Positions 12,697 to 23,462 of a DNA stretch of 64,000 bases are shown piece by piece. The notes beneath the pieces were generated by a model that was not told where the DNA came from, did not search any database, and saw only the letters and a program-made list of their open reading frames with translations. The number at the start of each line of letters is the position of its first letter. Within the stretch, counting starts at the first letter, position 1. Source of the stretch: Zea mays (lineage: Eukaryota; Streptophyta; Magnoliopsida; Poales; Poaceae); the NCBI RefSeq assembly GCF_902167145.1, contig NC_050102.1:1984001-2048000 (forward strand), written 5' to 3'. Made by a program: the position numbers and the translations under genes.

Positions 12697-13146
12697 TTAA
12701 TTCTGAATTTGTGGAAATTTAATACTTTTTTCTTCCCAAGTTTTTTCTTCTGACGAAGCAGGCTTCAAGTTGGAGCTTCGTTCGATTCCGAGAGTCAAGC
12801 TTCGGCGTCGGTTAAAAATTTTGGCAGCAAAACAGTGCAAATAGCAATGAATGCTGTGGTAACTTCACACCTACTCGTCTGTTTATATAGTACTGTAGGT
12901 AAGAAGGCGAAGCGCCAGGATTTTTACACCAGGCGGATACCCGCTTGCACTCGCTGCGTGGTGGACCGCAGAGTCAAACAGTAACTCTGCAAGGTGGGAC
13001 CGCCACGCGCTGGGAAATTGAATCGTTTCTCGACAACGAGCTCAGGGAAGGTGTTTTTTGGACCTTCGGCTCCCCGAAGCTTAAGAGACTTTTTTCACGG
13101 ATCAAGCTCGTTACGAAAAACGATCTAGCACCGCGAAAGGGGCTAC

Positions 13147-13730
13147 TGTTGGGACTATGCTTCGTCGCCGAAGGTCTTGTAGGAAGAAGCGGCTTTCGGA
13201 TGAAGCTGTTTGTATGGGATGGCCGAAGGTTCCTCTTCATGAAGCTTCGGTATTACAAACCGACTTAAAGATAGAATGACCTTTTAGCCCATAAGGGTCT
13301 GAGTCAATGTTGTAAACTTTTATGAGGGGCGTAATTGTAATTCTTCACAGGCTGCGACTTGTGCCTATAAATAGTGAACAGTATTCCTTTACTGTTCACG
13401 CATTCTGGTAATTGCTGTCGCATCTTTCGGGAACCAATCTTTGCCAAGGCAGAGGTATAACTGTTTTCAATGATTCAATATATTGAGTAAATATAATATA
13501 ATTCGTTTATGATTCATTTACCTTTTTATACCCTTTATTTTATGTTATCTTATACAATCTATTAAAATTTAATTACGAAGACTTAACCTTCGTAATTATA
13601 TTCTCATCAACCTTCGTCCAAGGTTCATTATCCTCAAGGGAATAATGTTTCATGGACGAAGGACGTTAACATTTAACAATTTATGTTGCCTTGTTCTTAA
13701 TTCATAGCATTTGAGAACAAGTCCCCAACA
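13147..13730 (+). repeat. Gypsy-2 3' LTR
   Basis: 584 bp, a near-identical partner of 4349-4932, followed by the GTAGG target duplication at 13731-13735. The sequence just upstream (GCGAAAGGGGCTAC) is a plausible polypurine tract. Confidence 0.95.
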
Positions 13731-14153
13731 GTAGGCCACTATCGGGTCTGACCTTGACTGGAAATAGTAGGCCCCAAGGTGATCCTTGCCCTTCCCAGAT
13801 CTCACCAGCACGAAAAACTGGCGGAAAAGGGAGGTGCAAGCCGCCACTCCCATAAACATCTCACAAAAGTGGACAAATATGGCCACCTAGAGAATGGAGT
13901 GGGGTGTGAGGTGCTGGAGTTGAAGCCCGAACTCCTCCAGCAACAGCAGGAAGAACGGCGAAATCGGCAGCGCCAACCCGCAGAAGAGATAGGGAACGAA
14001 GAGCACAAACTCCCTAGCGACGAGATCGCCGAGGGGAGTGGTGCCAGCCCGGATCCTCCCGGCAAACGCAGGCGTACCCCATCCAAGCAGGCGGCACACT
14101 GTGTCGAGCGCTGCCTCAGTCTGGTAGCGATCAGGACGAACCAGCGTGGCCAT
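13731..14153 (-). pseudogene. Gypsy-1 antisense accessory gene, N-terminal part
   Basis: A start codon at 14151-14153 (MATLVRPDRY) opens a frame with a hydrophobic segment and the beginning of the Transposase_28-type domain (LLLLEEFGLQLQHLTP). A stop at 13887-13889 interrupts it, after which the same domain continues to the gypsy-2 junction. The remainder lies at 1606-4348. The layout matches the intact antisense gene in gypsy-2, so the two elements carry diverged versions of the same accessory gene. Confidence 0.7.
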
Positions 14154-14670
14154 GGCAACCGCGGCGGCGAAAAGCTGAGGAGCACAAGCGCGGAAGGCTT
14201 GGAGGCGAAAGGGCAGGGCAGTTGGGGGAAAATGCGAAAGCAAACCACTGCGTGCGGAAGACCCCCTTTTCAAGAAAGGGCCCCCACGCGCCCTGGGGAG
14301 ATCCCCTGGCGCACGCCTAGCGCCCGGACAGCCCGGTCACTGACAAAGGGGCTCGGGCCCATGAGTCACGCGGCTGGGGCGCCGGCCTCCATGCGCAGGA
14401 GAGGCGAACCGCCACGCTCGCTCCCACGTCGCCTCGGGGCCACCGCCGAGGGACATGACTGAACTGCCATACGTGGGGGCCACGCGCCGGTTGACCACGA
14501 AAACCGACACGGCGGTTGGTATGGCCAGTGGCGAACTAACAGCATGTGCGCGCTGAGATAGTACGACGCGCGCTAAGAAGATTCCCTAGTCGCACTATGG
14601 CTACACAGGATACAAATTTTGGCCCTACCTACAGGCTCACACCCTCCCATGAGGTAGGCCCGGGGGCCAC
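14154..14670. other. Gypsy-1 region upstream of the antisense gene, to the polypurine tract
   Basis: GC-rich non-coding sequence that would hold the promoter and leader of the antisense gene. It ends in GTAGGCCCGGGGGCCAC, a purine-rich run just before the LTR that probably includes the plus-strand primer. Confidence 0.5.
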
Positions 14671-15749
14671 TGTCAGTACCTTGAATTAGGGGTACCCCCT
14701 TCCTACAGTATAAAGGCGTCATTGTCGTGCAACGCCCCCCCCCCCCTCGGTCGCACAAGAAGCAGCACCTGACCCCACCACAAGGATGGGGTTGGGAGCA
14801 CCACGTGGCAAGAGAAGATAAAACTCCCTAGGGTGCATCGATAGGTCCTGACCTCCACAGAAGGACGCCGGATCTCTGTACTAACAGGACCGGGGCTCCC
14901 AAAAGGGCATACCGGGTCCCTCGGGTAGGTCCCAGGTCCCTCAGGGTAGGGACCGGGCCCTGGCAGGGCTCCGAGACCTGGGAGACCCCGACATGAATGG
15001 GGGTCCGGTGTCGACACGTGTCCACCTCTCGAGGGCGACTTCCTGCTCAGACGGAGCCCCGCTGCTACCACTTGGCCTGAGGCCCGTGACGTGAGCCAAT
15101 GGGCCAAGCCTGACATAAGGCCCATGCAGTCGCTCGACCTCAGCATTTATTGCGGAGGGGACACGCCGCCTGCCACTACACTAACAGGCGACAAGCCCTC
15201 TCGGCATTAAATGTGCCTTGTCCAATCCGTTGGCAGGCGGCATCAGGGTCGTCCAATAGACGGCACGCCTGACCAGTCTGTTGGAGGATTGTGAGCCGGT
15301 TCGGAGCGGAGCACTGCACCCATCTTCTCTTCCGCCAGAAGCTTCCCCTGTACACCAAGGATACGTAGATCCTGGGCGTCAGGGCACAAGAAGATTGTCT
15401 CGACAACAGATATTAGAGGATCCAAGCGCTATATTCTTTATGTCCCTGGGCCCACATGTCGAGGCCCAGTCCCTTTGTGCATGCCCCCCTTCAGCTATAA
15501 AAGGGGAGGCATGTGACGTTACACACACACGCAATCTCAGACTCACTAGCTCATACAGGCTCTCAAGCAATACATCTCACAGTGGAGTAGGGTATTACGC
15601 TTCGGCGGCCCGAACCACTCTAAACCCTTGTGTGTTCTTGTGTTCTGCCCCTTCTCTCCAACAATCAAGCAAAACGCCTAAGTCCCTCCTCATCTCAGGA
15701 CTTAGGACAGGTGCACTCCGCCACCCGGCCGAAGATCTACTCTCCGACA
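14671..15749 (+). repeat. Gypsy-1 3' LTR
   Basis: Begins TGTCAGTACC directly after the purine-rich tract and ends CTCCGACA, where the sequence turns abruptly into the RNase H coding region of gypsy-3. Length 1079 bp. A TATA box (TATAAAA) lies at 15496-15502. The partner LTR is outside the window, so the borders rest on the TG/CA ends and context. Confidence 0.75.
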
Positions 15750-17690
15750 TGGGCTTATGCACTCATAGAATATGGCTTGGCCTATGAACCATTGAAATCT
15801 ATGAGAGGCCAGGTCGTAGCAGATTTTATTGTAGAACATCGGATTAATGATACTCATAAACTAGACATGTCATACCTCACTATTACTCTTTGGACTTTAT
15901 ATTTTGATGGATCGGTTTGCAATGAAGGGCAAGGGATTGGCATTGTGCTTGTTTCACCAAGTGATGTCTCCTTTGACTTCTCTAGCCGATTGAAAACTTA
16001 TTGCACTAACAATCAAGCCGAATATGAAGCCCTTTTGTTCGACTTGGAACTTTTAAATTGTATGGGAGTAAAACATGTGAAGGCATTTGGTGATTCTCAG
16101 CTGGTCGTCCAACAGGTGTTAGAAGAATATCAATGTTTTGATGGTACTCTAAATAGTTACCTTGAAAAATGTTGGAGCATAATCCATTCTTTTGACGAAT
16201 TCAGTATTCGGCATATCTCTAGGGTTGAGAATCATAGAGCTAACAATTTGGCACAAGATGCATCAGGTTATCGGGTAAAGCGAGGGAAATTTCACAATAC
16301 TGAAAATCTGATAACCAGTGCAAGGCCAAATCCCCAGGTCGCGGACCGTCCGCGTGAAGATGCCGGACCGTCCGGGGTTACCAGGAAAGTTTTCCTAATC
16401 GATTCGGCTGATAATGAAGCCGATGCAAGAGATTGGACGATGCCCATAACTAATTATTTATGAAATCCCAATATCAGGACAGATAAGAACATTCGGTGTA
16501 CAGCTTTCAAGTATGTTTTGATGAGTGATGAGCTCTATCGCCGAATAGTCAACGACGTCCTGCTTAAGTGCTTGGGCCCGGATGATGCTATATTAGCCAT
16601 GGCCGAAGTACATGAAGGAATTTGTGGTACCCATCAATCGGCTCCAAAGATGAAGTGGCTGTTGCGAAGGTCTGGTTTTTATTGGCCTAATATGATAGCT
16701 GATTGTTTCAAGTACTACAAGGGTTGCCAAGTGTGTCAAAAATCCGGTGACCTACAGTTGGTCCCTATAGCCGAATTACATCCTATCATCAAGCCTTGGC
16801 CTTTCAGAGGATGGGGATTAGACTTTATTGGGAAAATTCATCCTTCATCATCAAAGGGGCATCGGTTCGTGTTAGTTGCCACTGACTACTTTAACAAATA
16901 GACTGAAGTCGTTGCTCTGAAGAACATGACACACAAGGAGGTAATTGAGTTCATAACTGAGCATATTATTCATAGATTCGGCATTCCCCAGACCTTGACT
17001 ACGGATCAAGGGACTTCTTTTATGTCAAAGGAGGTACGTGAATTTGCTGAATTATATAGAATTAAGTTGCTTAATTCATCTCTATATTATGCTCAGGCCA
17101 ATGGACAGGCCGAGTCTAGTAATAGGACATTGATTAACTTGATAAAAAAGAAGATATCTGATAATCCTAAGCATTGGCATAAGATTTTGTCCGAAGCTTT
17201 ATGGGCTCACAGAATATCTAAACATAGTGCTACTAAAGTGTCTCCTTTTGAGCTTGTCTATGGGCAGGAAGCAGTGTTGCCTGTGAAAATAAGTTTGAAT
17301 GCTGTCAGGTTCGCCAGACAAAATGATCTAACTCTCACTGATTGTTACAATGCAATGATGGATAATATTGATGAGGTGACCGACAAGAGGGTGATAGCTT
17401 TGGGAGCAATAGAAAAGGACAAGATCATAGTAGCCAGGGCCTACAACAAGAAGGTCAAAGCAAAGTCATTTCAAGTAGGGGACCTGGTGTGGAAGACCAT
17501 CCTACCTCTAAGGAATAAAGACCGGAAGTTTGGAAAATGGTCGCCAAGCTGGGAGGGTCCTTATAAAGTAAAACAGGTAATATCTGGTAACACCTATTTA
17601 CTACAAACATTACAAGGCAAGGATTTACCCAAAGCTTTGAATGGGCGTTTCCTCAAGCAGTACCATCCTAGTATGTGGCAAGATGCTTAA
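15750..17690 (+). pseudogene. Gypsy-3 pol: second RNase H-like domain and integrase (two stops)
   Basis: The open frame joins without a break to the LTR of gypsy-1 at 15750. It reads as an RNase H-like domain (LYFDGSVCNEG near 15900, FGDSQLVVQQ near 16090), a linker, an H2C2 zinc finger (CQVCQK near 16728), the integrase core (WGLDFIG, TDQGTSF, NGQAESSN) and a C-terminal domain ending at TAA 17688-17690. TGA at 16461-16463 and TAG at 16899-16901 (where Trp is expected in NKWTE) interrupt it. Between the two domains, around 16338-16378, the coding strand carries CGGACCGTCCG twice, the same palindrome found in the LTR. Confidence 0.88.
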
Positions 17691-18182
17691 GAAAACCGAT
17701 GTGATCACATCGAGTTAAGATGCTTTTGGTTTGCCCAGCTCCACCAAAAGGCAGGGGGCATATGTTTGGCACCAAAATGAGCATGCGGACGGTCCAGCCC
17801 TGAGGCCGGACAGTCCGCGGTCCGGACAGTCCGCGCCTGAGGACCGGACAGTCCGCGCGTGCGCAGAGCAGATTAGGGTTCCGAGTTTTGTGCTATGGTT
17901 GTTAGCTAGATTCGCGGAATTAGCTTAGAAATCAGTTGTGTAAAGGGTCCAGCCCCCCTCCTCTATAAATAGAGAGGTATACGACCGATTTGGATATTAT
18001 CAATCGAACCAAAAACACTTCTATTTCGCATTTATTTCCTAGGAGTAGTTCTAGTCTAGTTCTAGTTTAGCCTTCCGATCCCCAAATTCCTCTCTTCTTT
18101 TCGACTCTACGTCGATTAGAGCAGTCTAGGTCGGCCTGTCCAAACCTAGACAACTCCTAGGATCTCTCCTCCCCGACGGGGT

Positions 18183-19461
18183 TGAGAGCACCTAGAGGGG
18201 GGGTGAATAGGTGATCCTGTAAAGCTTAAACTTATAGCCACAAAAACTTGTTAAGTGTTAGCACAATAAATGCCAAGTGGCTAGAAAGGAGTCTCAACAA
18301 AACACAATACCACAAGAGATCAATCACAGAGTTGACACAGTGGTTTATCCCGTGGTTCGGCCAAGACCAACGCTTGCCTACTCCACGTTGTGGCGTCCCA
18401 ACGGACGAGGGTTGCAATCAACCCCTCTCAAGTGGTCCAAGGACCCACTTGAATACCATGGTGTTTTGCTTGCTTTTTCTCAATCCCGTTTGCGAGGAAT
18501 CTCCACAACTTGGAGCCTCTCGCCCTTACAATTGAAGTTCACAAAGAACACAGAGCAAAGGGGGAATGAGCAACGCACACAAGACTTCAAAAGATCAGAG
18601 CAACAACGCGCACACAAGTCGCAACAAGAGCTCGCAACACAACTCAAAGAGTTCGCAACTCAACAAGAGCTCTAGATGCTATCACAATGAAACGAATGCG
18701 CGAGAGCGATGTCTTGGTGCTTAAGAATGTTGTAGGAATGCTTGGTGTGTTCCTCCATGCGCCTAGGGGTCCCTTTTATAGCCCCAAGGCAGCTAGGAGC
18801 CGTTGAGAACAAATCAGGAAGGCCATCCTTGCCTTCTGTCATCGGGCGCACCGGACAGTCCGGTGCACACCGGACAGTGTCCGGTGCCCGATTCCTTTCC
18901 TTAAATGGCGAAGCCGACCGTTGCAGATCTGGGAGCCGTTGGCGCACCGGACATGTCCGGTGCACACCGGACAGTCCGGTGCCCCCTTCCGACCGTTGGC
19001 TTGGCCACGTGTCGCGCGCAGAATCCGCGGCCGACCGTTGGCCCTGGCAACCGTTGACTCACCGGACAGTCCGGTGCACACCGGACAGTCCGGTGCACAC
19101 CGGACAGTCCGGTGAATTTTAGCCGTACGCCGTCAGCAAAATTCCCGAGAGCGGCCTCTTCGGCCGAGGCAGCCTGGCGCACCGGACACTGTCCGGTGCA
19201 CCACCGGACAGTCCGGTGCCCCAGACCGAAACAGCCCCTTGGCTGTACACATCCAACTCTTTTCTTTTCTTTTTCTTCCTGTTTCCAATACTTAGACAAG
19301 TATATTAGTACACAAAACCAATGTACTAAGACATAGAAACATACCTTTGCTCTTGATTTGCACTTTGTCCATCCACAAGCATGATTTCACATTTAAGCAC
19401 TTGTGTTGGCACTCAATCACCAAAATACTTAGAAATGGCCCAAGGGCACATTTCCCTTTCA
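18183..19461 (-). repeat. Copia element 3' LTR
   Basis: 1279 bp, starting TGAGAGCACC and ending TTCCCTTTCA on the plus strand. It contains two more 19-bp palindrome units than the partner LTR. The TATA box (minus strand) is at about 18774-18780. Confidence 0.95.
18849..19218. repeat. Array of the palindrome CACCGGACAGTCCGGTG, about 9 copies, in the left LTR
   Basis: The 17-bp odd palindrome CACCGGAC-A-GTCCGGTG occurs as dispersed pairs and as a run of three direct 19-bp units. Three copies have altered centres (CAGTG, CATG or CACTG). The array lies just upstream of the minus-strand TATA box, the place of an LTR enhancer. The enhancer role is inference. Confidence 0.9.
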
Positions 19462-19478
19462 ATCTCCCCCTTTTTGGT
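19462..19478 (-). other. Copia element polypurine tract
   Basis: On the minus strand the run AAAAAGGGGGAGAT lies directly before the 3' LTR, the expected primer for plus-strand DNA synthesis. Confidence 0.85.
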
Positions 19479-20248
19479 GATTTATGCCAACACAACATAA
19501 AGCAACTAGAACAAGTGCAAAATCACTTCAAATAAAAATAAATTTGAGTTTTATTCAATTTTGGCATATATGGATCATCCTTTGCCACCACTTGGTCTGT
19601 TTTTGCAAATCAAACTCAAATCTCTATCTCTAGGTCAAACACACATGTTGAAGCATATAGAGAGTTATTCCAAAAGAGATTGATCACAGATTTCAAAAAC
19701 TCCCCCTTTTTCCCATAATCAACATTTCTCCCCACAAGAAGCCAACTTTTGATAAGAGAGACAATAAAAGAGTTTTGCCAAAACGAAAAGCTCTATTCTA
19801 CTATTTTTAAAATCTCAAGTGGTAGCTGATCCATTTATCGCTTTGGCCTTTATTTTCTCCCCCTTTGGCATCAAGCACCAAAACGGGATCAATCTTGGCC
19901 CTTTAACCCCATTGCCTCACCAAAATCTTCAATTAAGAGTCCAAAGGCAATAAGATCATAGAGATGAACTTGGAATAAGTTACCCTCTCATCGGAGTGCA
20001 GTGGAAGTCTTGCATGGTCCAAGTCCACCTTTTCCCTTTCAATTCTCCTTCGAGACTAAATCAAGCAAACTCAAACAAATGGTTAGTCTCAAAGGGTCAA
20101 GTTGTAGCACATCTCCCCCTAAATGTGTGCATCACTTGCAAAAGAACTTGTGAGGTCCGGGGAGTGCTTGTACAACTTGAGCACCATCAATAAGCAACAA
20201 AATGCATAAGGAACATGATCAATGGCATAAACACATGTATGCTATAAG
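19479..20248. other. Copia element non-coding region between pol and the 3' LTR
   Basis: AT-rich sequence with repeated TCCCCCTTTTTGG-like motifs (near 19470, 19701 and 19858). I see no gene in it. Confidence 0.6.
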
Positions 20249-23200
20249 TCAATCCAAGTTCCGCGAATCTAAGACATTTAGCTCACTACGCAGCCTGCAA
20301 AAGGTCTTCTCATCTAGAGGCTTGGTAAAGATATCGGCTAGCTGGTTCTCGGTGCTAACATGAAACACTTCGATATCTCCCTTTTGCTGGTGGTCTCTCA
20401 AAAAGTGATGCCGGATGTCTATGTGCTTTGTGCGGCTGTGTTCAACAGGATTTTCCGCCATGCGGATAGCACTCTCATTATCACATAGGAGTGGGACTTT
20501 GCTCAGATTGTAGCCAAAGTCCTGGAGGGTTTGCCTCATCCAAAGTAGTTGCGCGCAACACTGTCCTGCGGCAACATACTCGGCCTCAGCGGTGGATAGG
20601 GCAACGGAAGTTTGTTTCTTAGAATTCCATGACACCAGGGACCTTCCTAAGAATTGGCACGTCCCCGATGTACTCTTCCTATCGACCTTACATCCAGCAT
20701 AGTCGGAGTCTGAGTATCCAACTAAGTCAAAGGTAGACCCCTTTGGATACCAGAGCCCGAAGCAAGGCGTAGCAACTAAATATCTAAGAATTCGCTTTAC
20801 CGCCACTAAGTGACACTCCTTAGGATTGGATTGAAATCTAGCACACATGCATACGCTAAGCATAATATCCGGTCTACTAGCACATAAATAAAGCAAAGAA
20901 CCTATCATGGACCGGTATGCTTTTTGATCAACGGACTTACCTCCTTTGTTGAGGTCTGTGTGTCCGTCGGTTCCCATCGGCGTCTTTGCGGGCTTGGCGT
21001 CCTTCATCCCAAACCTCTTTAGCAAGTCTTGCGTGTACTTTGTTTGGGAGATGAAAGTGCCGTCCTTGAGTTGCTTCACTTGGAACCCAAGGAAGTAGTT
21101 CAACTCGCCCATCATCGACATCTCGAATTTCTGCGTCATCACCCTGCTAAACTCTTCACAAGACTTTTGGTTAGTAGAACCAAATATTATGTCATCGACA
21201 TAAATTTGGCACACAAACAAATCACCATTGCAAGTCTTAGTAAAAAGAGTTGGATCGGCTTTCCCAACCTTGAAAGCATTAACAATTAGAAAGTCTCTAA
21301 GGCATTCATACCATGCTCTTGGGGCTTGCTTAAGTCCATAGAGCGCCTTAGAGAGCTTACACACATGGTCGGGGTACCGTTCATCCTCGAAGCCAGGGGG
21401 TTGCTCCACGTACACCTCCTCCTTGATTGGCCCGTTGAGGAAAGCACTCTTCACATCCATTTGGTACAACCTGAAAGAATGGTGAGCGGCATATGCTAGC
21501 AAGATACGAATTGATTCTAGTCTAGCCACAGGAGCAAAAGTCTCCTCGAAATCCAAACCTGCGACTTGGGCATAACCTTTTGCCACAAGTCGAGCCTTGT
21601 TTCTCGTCACCACCCCGTGCTCGTCCTGTTTGTTGCGGAACACCCACTTGGTTCCCACAACATTTTGCTTGGGACGAGGCACCAGTGTCCAAACTGCATT
21701 GCGCTTGAAGTTGTTGAGCTCCTCCTGCATGGCCAACACCCAGTCCGGATCTAGCAAGGCCTCCTCTACCCTGAAAGGCTCAATAGAAGAGACAAAGGAG
21801 TAATGCTCACAAAAATTAACTAATCTAGATCGAGTAGTTACTCCCTTGCTAATGTCACCCAGAATTTGGTCGACGGGATGATCCCTTTGAATCATCGCTC
21901 GAACTTGGGTTGGAGGTGCCGGTTGCGCATCTTCCTCCATCACATGATCATCTTGTGCTCCCCCTTGATCACACGCCTCCTGTTGATGAACCTGTTCATC
22001 GTCTTGAGTTGGGGGTAGCACCATAGTTGAGGAAGATGGTTGATCTCGTTCATCTTGTTCCTGTGGCCGCACTTCTCCAATCGCCATAGTTCGTATAGCG
22101 GCCGTCGGAACATCTTCTTCATCTACATCATCACAATCAACAACTTGCTCTCTTGGAGAGCCATTAGTCTCATCAAATACAACGTCGCTAGAGACTTCAA
22201 CCAAACCCGATGATTTGTTGAAGACTCTATACGCCTTTGTATTTGAGTCATAACCTAACAAAAACCCTTCTACTGCTTTGGGAGCAAATTTAGAATTTAT
22301 ACCCTTCTTTACTAGAATGTAGCACTTGCTCCCAAATACACGAAAGTACGATACATTGGGTTTGTTACCGGTTAGTAGCTCATACGACGTCTTCTTGAGG
22401 AGGCGGTGAAGGTAGACCCTGTTGATGGCGTGGCAAGCCGTGTTCACGGCTTCCGACCAAAATCGCTCGGGGGTCTTGAACTCTCCAAGCATAGTCCTCG
22501 CCATATCAATTAGCGTCCTGTTCTTCCTCTCTACCACACCATTTTGCTGTGGTGTGTAGGGAGCGGAGAACTCATGCTTGATCCCTTCCTCCTCAAGGAA
22601 CTCCTCCACTTGAAGGTTCTTGAACTCGGACCCGTTGTCGCTTCTTATCTTCTTCACCTTGAGCTCAAACTCATTTTGAGCTCTCCTGAGGAAGCGCTTG
22701 AGGGTCCCTTGGGTTTCAGACTTATCCTGCAAAAAGAACACCCAAGTGAAGCGGGAAAAGTCATCAACAATAACTAGACCATACTTACTCCCTCCTATGC
22801 TCAGATAGGCGACAGGTCCGAAGAGGTCCATATGCAGCAGCTCCAGGGGTCTTGAAGTGGTCATCACATTCTTGCTGTGATGTGCTCCTCCCACTTGTTT
22901 ACCTGCTTGACAAGCTGCACAAGGTCTATCTTTTTCGAATTGCACGTTAGTCAAACCTATCACGTGTTCTCCCTTTAGAAGCTTGTGAAGGTTCTTCATC
23001 CCCACATGTGCTAAGCGGCGATGCCACAGCCAGCCCATGCTAGTCTTAGCTATTAAGCATGCATCTAGACCGGCCTCCTCTTTTGCAAAATCAACTAAAT
23101 AAAGTTTGTCGTCTAATACACCCTTAAAAGCTAGTGAACCATCACTTCTTCTAAAGACAGACACATCTACATTTGTAAATAGACAGTTATACCCCATGTT

Positions 23201-23455
23201 GCATAATTGACTAACAGATAGCAAATTATATCCCAAGGACTCAACTAAAAACACATTAGAAATTGAGTGCTCATTTGAGATTGCAATTTTACCTAATCCT
23301 TTTACCTTGCCTTGATTCCCATCATCGAATATAATTGAATCTTGGGAATCATTATTCTTGACGTAGGAGGTGAACATCTTCTTCTCCCCCGTCATATGGT
23401 TTGTGCATCCGCTATCAATAATCCAGCTTGAACCCCCGGATGCATAAACCTGCAA
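20249..23455 (-). CDS. Copia pol polyprotein (protease, integrase, RT, RNase H), intact
   Basis: Open frame of about 1068 codons ending at TAG/TAA-type stop 20249. The first codon shown is TTG; translation probably enters by frameshift from gag, so no start codon is needed. In order it shows the aspartic protease ([10 protein letters not shown], residue about 12), the GAG-pre-integrase zinc region ([10 protein letters not shown] with CAACQAGK), the integrase D,D,E ([26 protein letters not shown]), the reverse transcriptase ([31 protein letters not shown]) and RNase H ([24 protein letters not shown]). All catalytic motifs are present, and the length is right for a SIRE/Maximus pol without an envelope-like part. 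The upstream end is 7 bases from the gag stop. Confidence 0.93.
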   Translation of the reverse strand: MQVYASGGSSWIIDSGCTNHMTGEKKMFTSYVKNNDSQDSIIFDDGNQGKVKGLGKIAISNEHSISNVFLVESLGYNLLSVSQLCNMGYNCLFTNVDVSVFRRSDGSLAFKGVLDDKLYLVDFAKEEAGLDACLIAKTSMGWLWHRRLAHVGMKNLHKLLKGEHVIGLTNVQFEKDRPCAACQAGKQVGGAHHSKNVMTTSRPLELLHMDLFGPVAYLSIGGSKYGLVIVDDFSRFTWVFFLQDKSETQGTLKRFLRRAQNEFELKVKKIRSDNGSEFKNLQVEEFLEEEGIKHEFSAPYTPQQNGVVERKNRTLIDMARTMLGEFKTPERFWSEAVNTACHAINRVYLHRLLKKTSYELLTGNKPNVSYFRVFGSKCYILVKKGINSKFAPKAVEGFLLGYDSNTKAYRVFNKSSGLVEVSSDVVFDETNGSPREQVVDCDDVDEEDVPTAAIRTMAIGEVRPQEQDERDQPSSSTMVLPPTQDDEQVHQQEACDQGGAQDDHVMEEDAQPAPPTQVRAMIQRDHPVDQILGDISKGVTTRSRLVNFCEHYSFVSSIEPFRVEEALLDPDWVLAMQEELNNFKRNAVWTLVPRPKQNVVGTKWVFRNKQDEHGVVTRNKARLVAKGYAQVAGLDFEETFAPVARLESIRILLAYAAHHSFRLYQMDVKSAFLNGPIKEEVYVEQPPGFEDERYPDHVCKLSKALYGLKQAPRAWYECLRDFLIVNAFKVGKADPTLFTKTCNGDLFVCQIYVDDIIFGSTNQKSCEEFSRVMTQKFEMSMMGELNYFLGFQVKQLKDGTFISQTKYTQDLLKRFGMKDAKPAKTPMGTDGHTDLNKGGKSVDQKAYRSMIGSLLYLCASRPDIMLSVCMCARFQSNPKECHLVAVKRILRYLVATPCFGLWYPKGSTFDLVGYSDSDYAGCKVDRKSTSGTCQFLGRSLVSWNSKKQTSVALSTAEAEYVAAGQCCAQLLWMRQTLQDFGYNLSKVPLLCDNESAIRMAENPVEHSRTKHIDIRHHFLRDHQQKGDIEVFHVSTENQLADIFTKPLDEKTFCRLRSELNVLDSRNLD

Positions 23456-23462
23456 GGCAAAT

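Larger units (their letters stand above)
4349..13730 (+). mobile_element. Gypsy-2: young Ty3/gypsy (Tat-like) element with antisense gene and no gag
   Basis: A complete insertion of 9382 bp bounded by 584-bp LTRs that start TGTTGGGAC and end CCCCAACA, flanked by GTAGG at 4344-4348 and 13731-13735. The LTRs differ by eye at two positions only (4561 against 13359 and 4881 against 13679). The order is LTR, primer-binding site, protease, reverse transcriptase, RNase H, a second RNase H-like domain, integrase, an 81-bp tandem repeat, an antisense gene, LTR. The second RNase H-like domain after the usual one is typical of the plant Tat lineage. The gag region is missing and pol has a frameshift and a stop, so the copy is non-autonomous. 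It is unusually rich in the hexamers CTTCGG and CCGAAG. Confidence 0.93.
1..15749 (+). mobile_element. Gypsy-1: old Ty3/gypsy LTR retrotransposon, left end outside window, split by gypsy-2
   Basis: The element enters the window inside its integrase, continues as a long internal region with a minus-strand accessory gene, and ends in a 3' LTR at 14671-15749. Positions 4349-13730 belong to the younger gypsy-2. The two halves abut with a 5-bp duplication (GTAGG) at 4344-4348 and 13731-13735. The layout of pol, then an antisense gene, then the 3' LTR is known from plant Tat-lineage elements. The right end falls inside the RNase H region of another gypsy element (gypsy-3), so this copy landed in an older retrotransposon. 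The left LTR and left target duplication cannot be seen. I assign no family name. Confidence 0.85.

Noticed and set aside
13779..14462. Plus-strand open frame of 227 codons
   Set aside because: It is opposite the N-terminal part of the gypsy-1 antisense gene, which shows family similarity on the minus strand.
18849..19218. CRISPR-like array of palindromic repeats
   Set aside because: Spacing is irregular, there are no unique spacers of even length, and the array sits inside a plant LTR.
18739..19336. Overlapping open frames on both strands rich in repeated HRTV and PDSPV residues
   Set aside because: They are translations of the palindrome repeats in the copia LTR; the same frames recur in the other LTR and have no domain.
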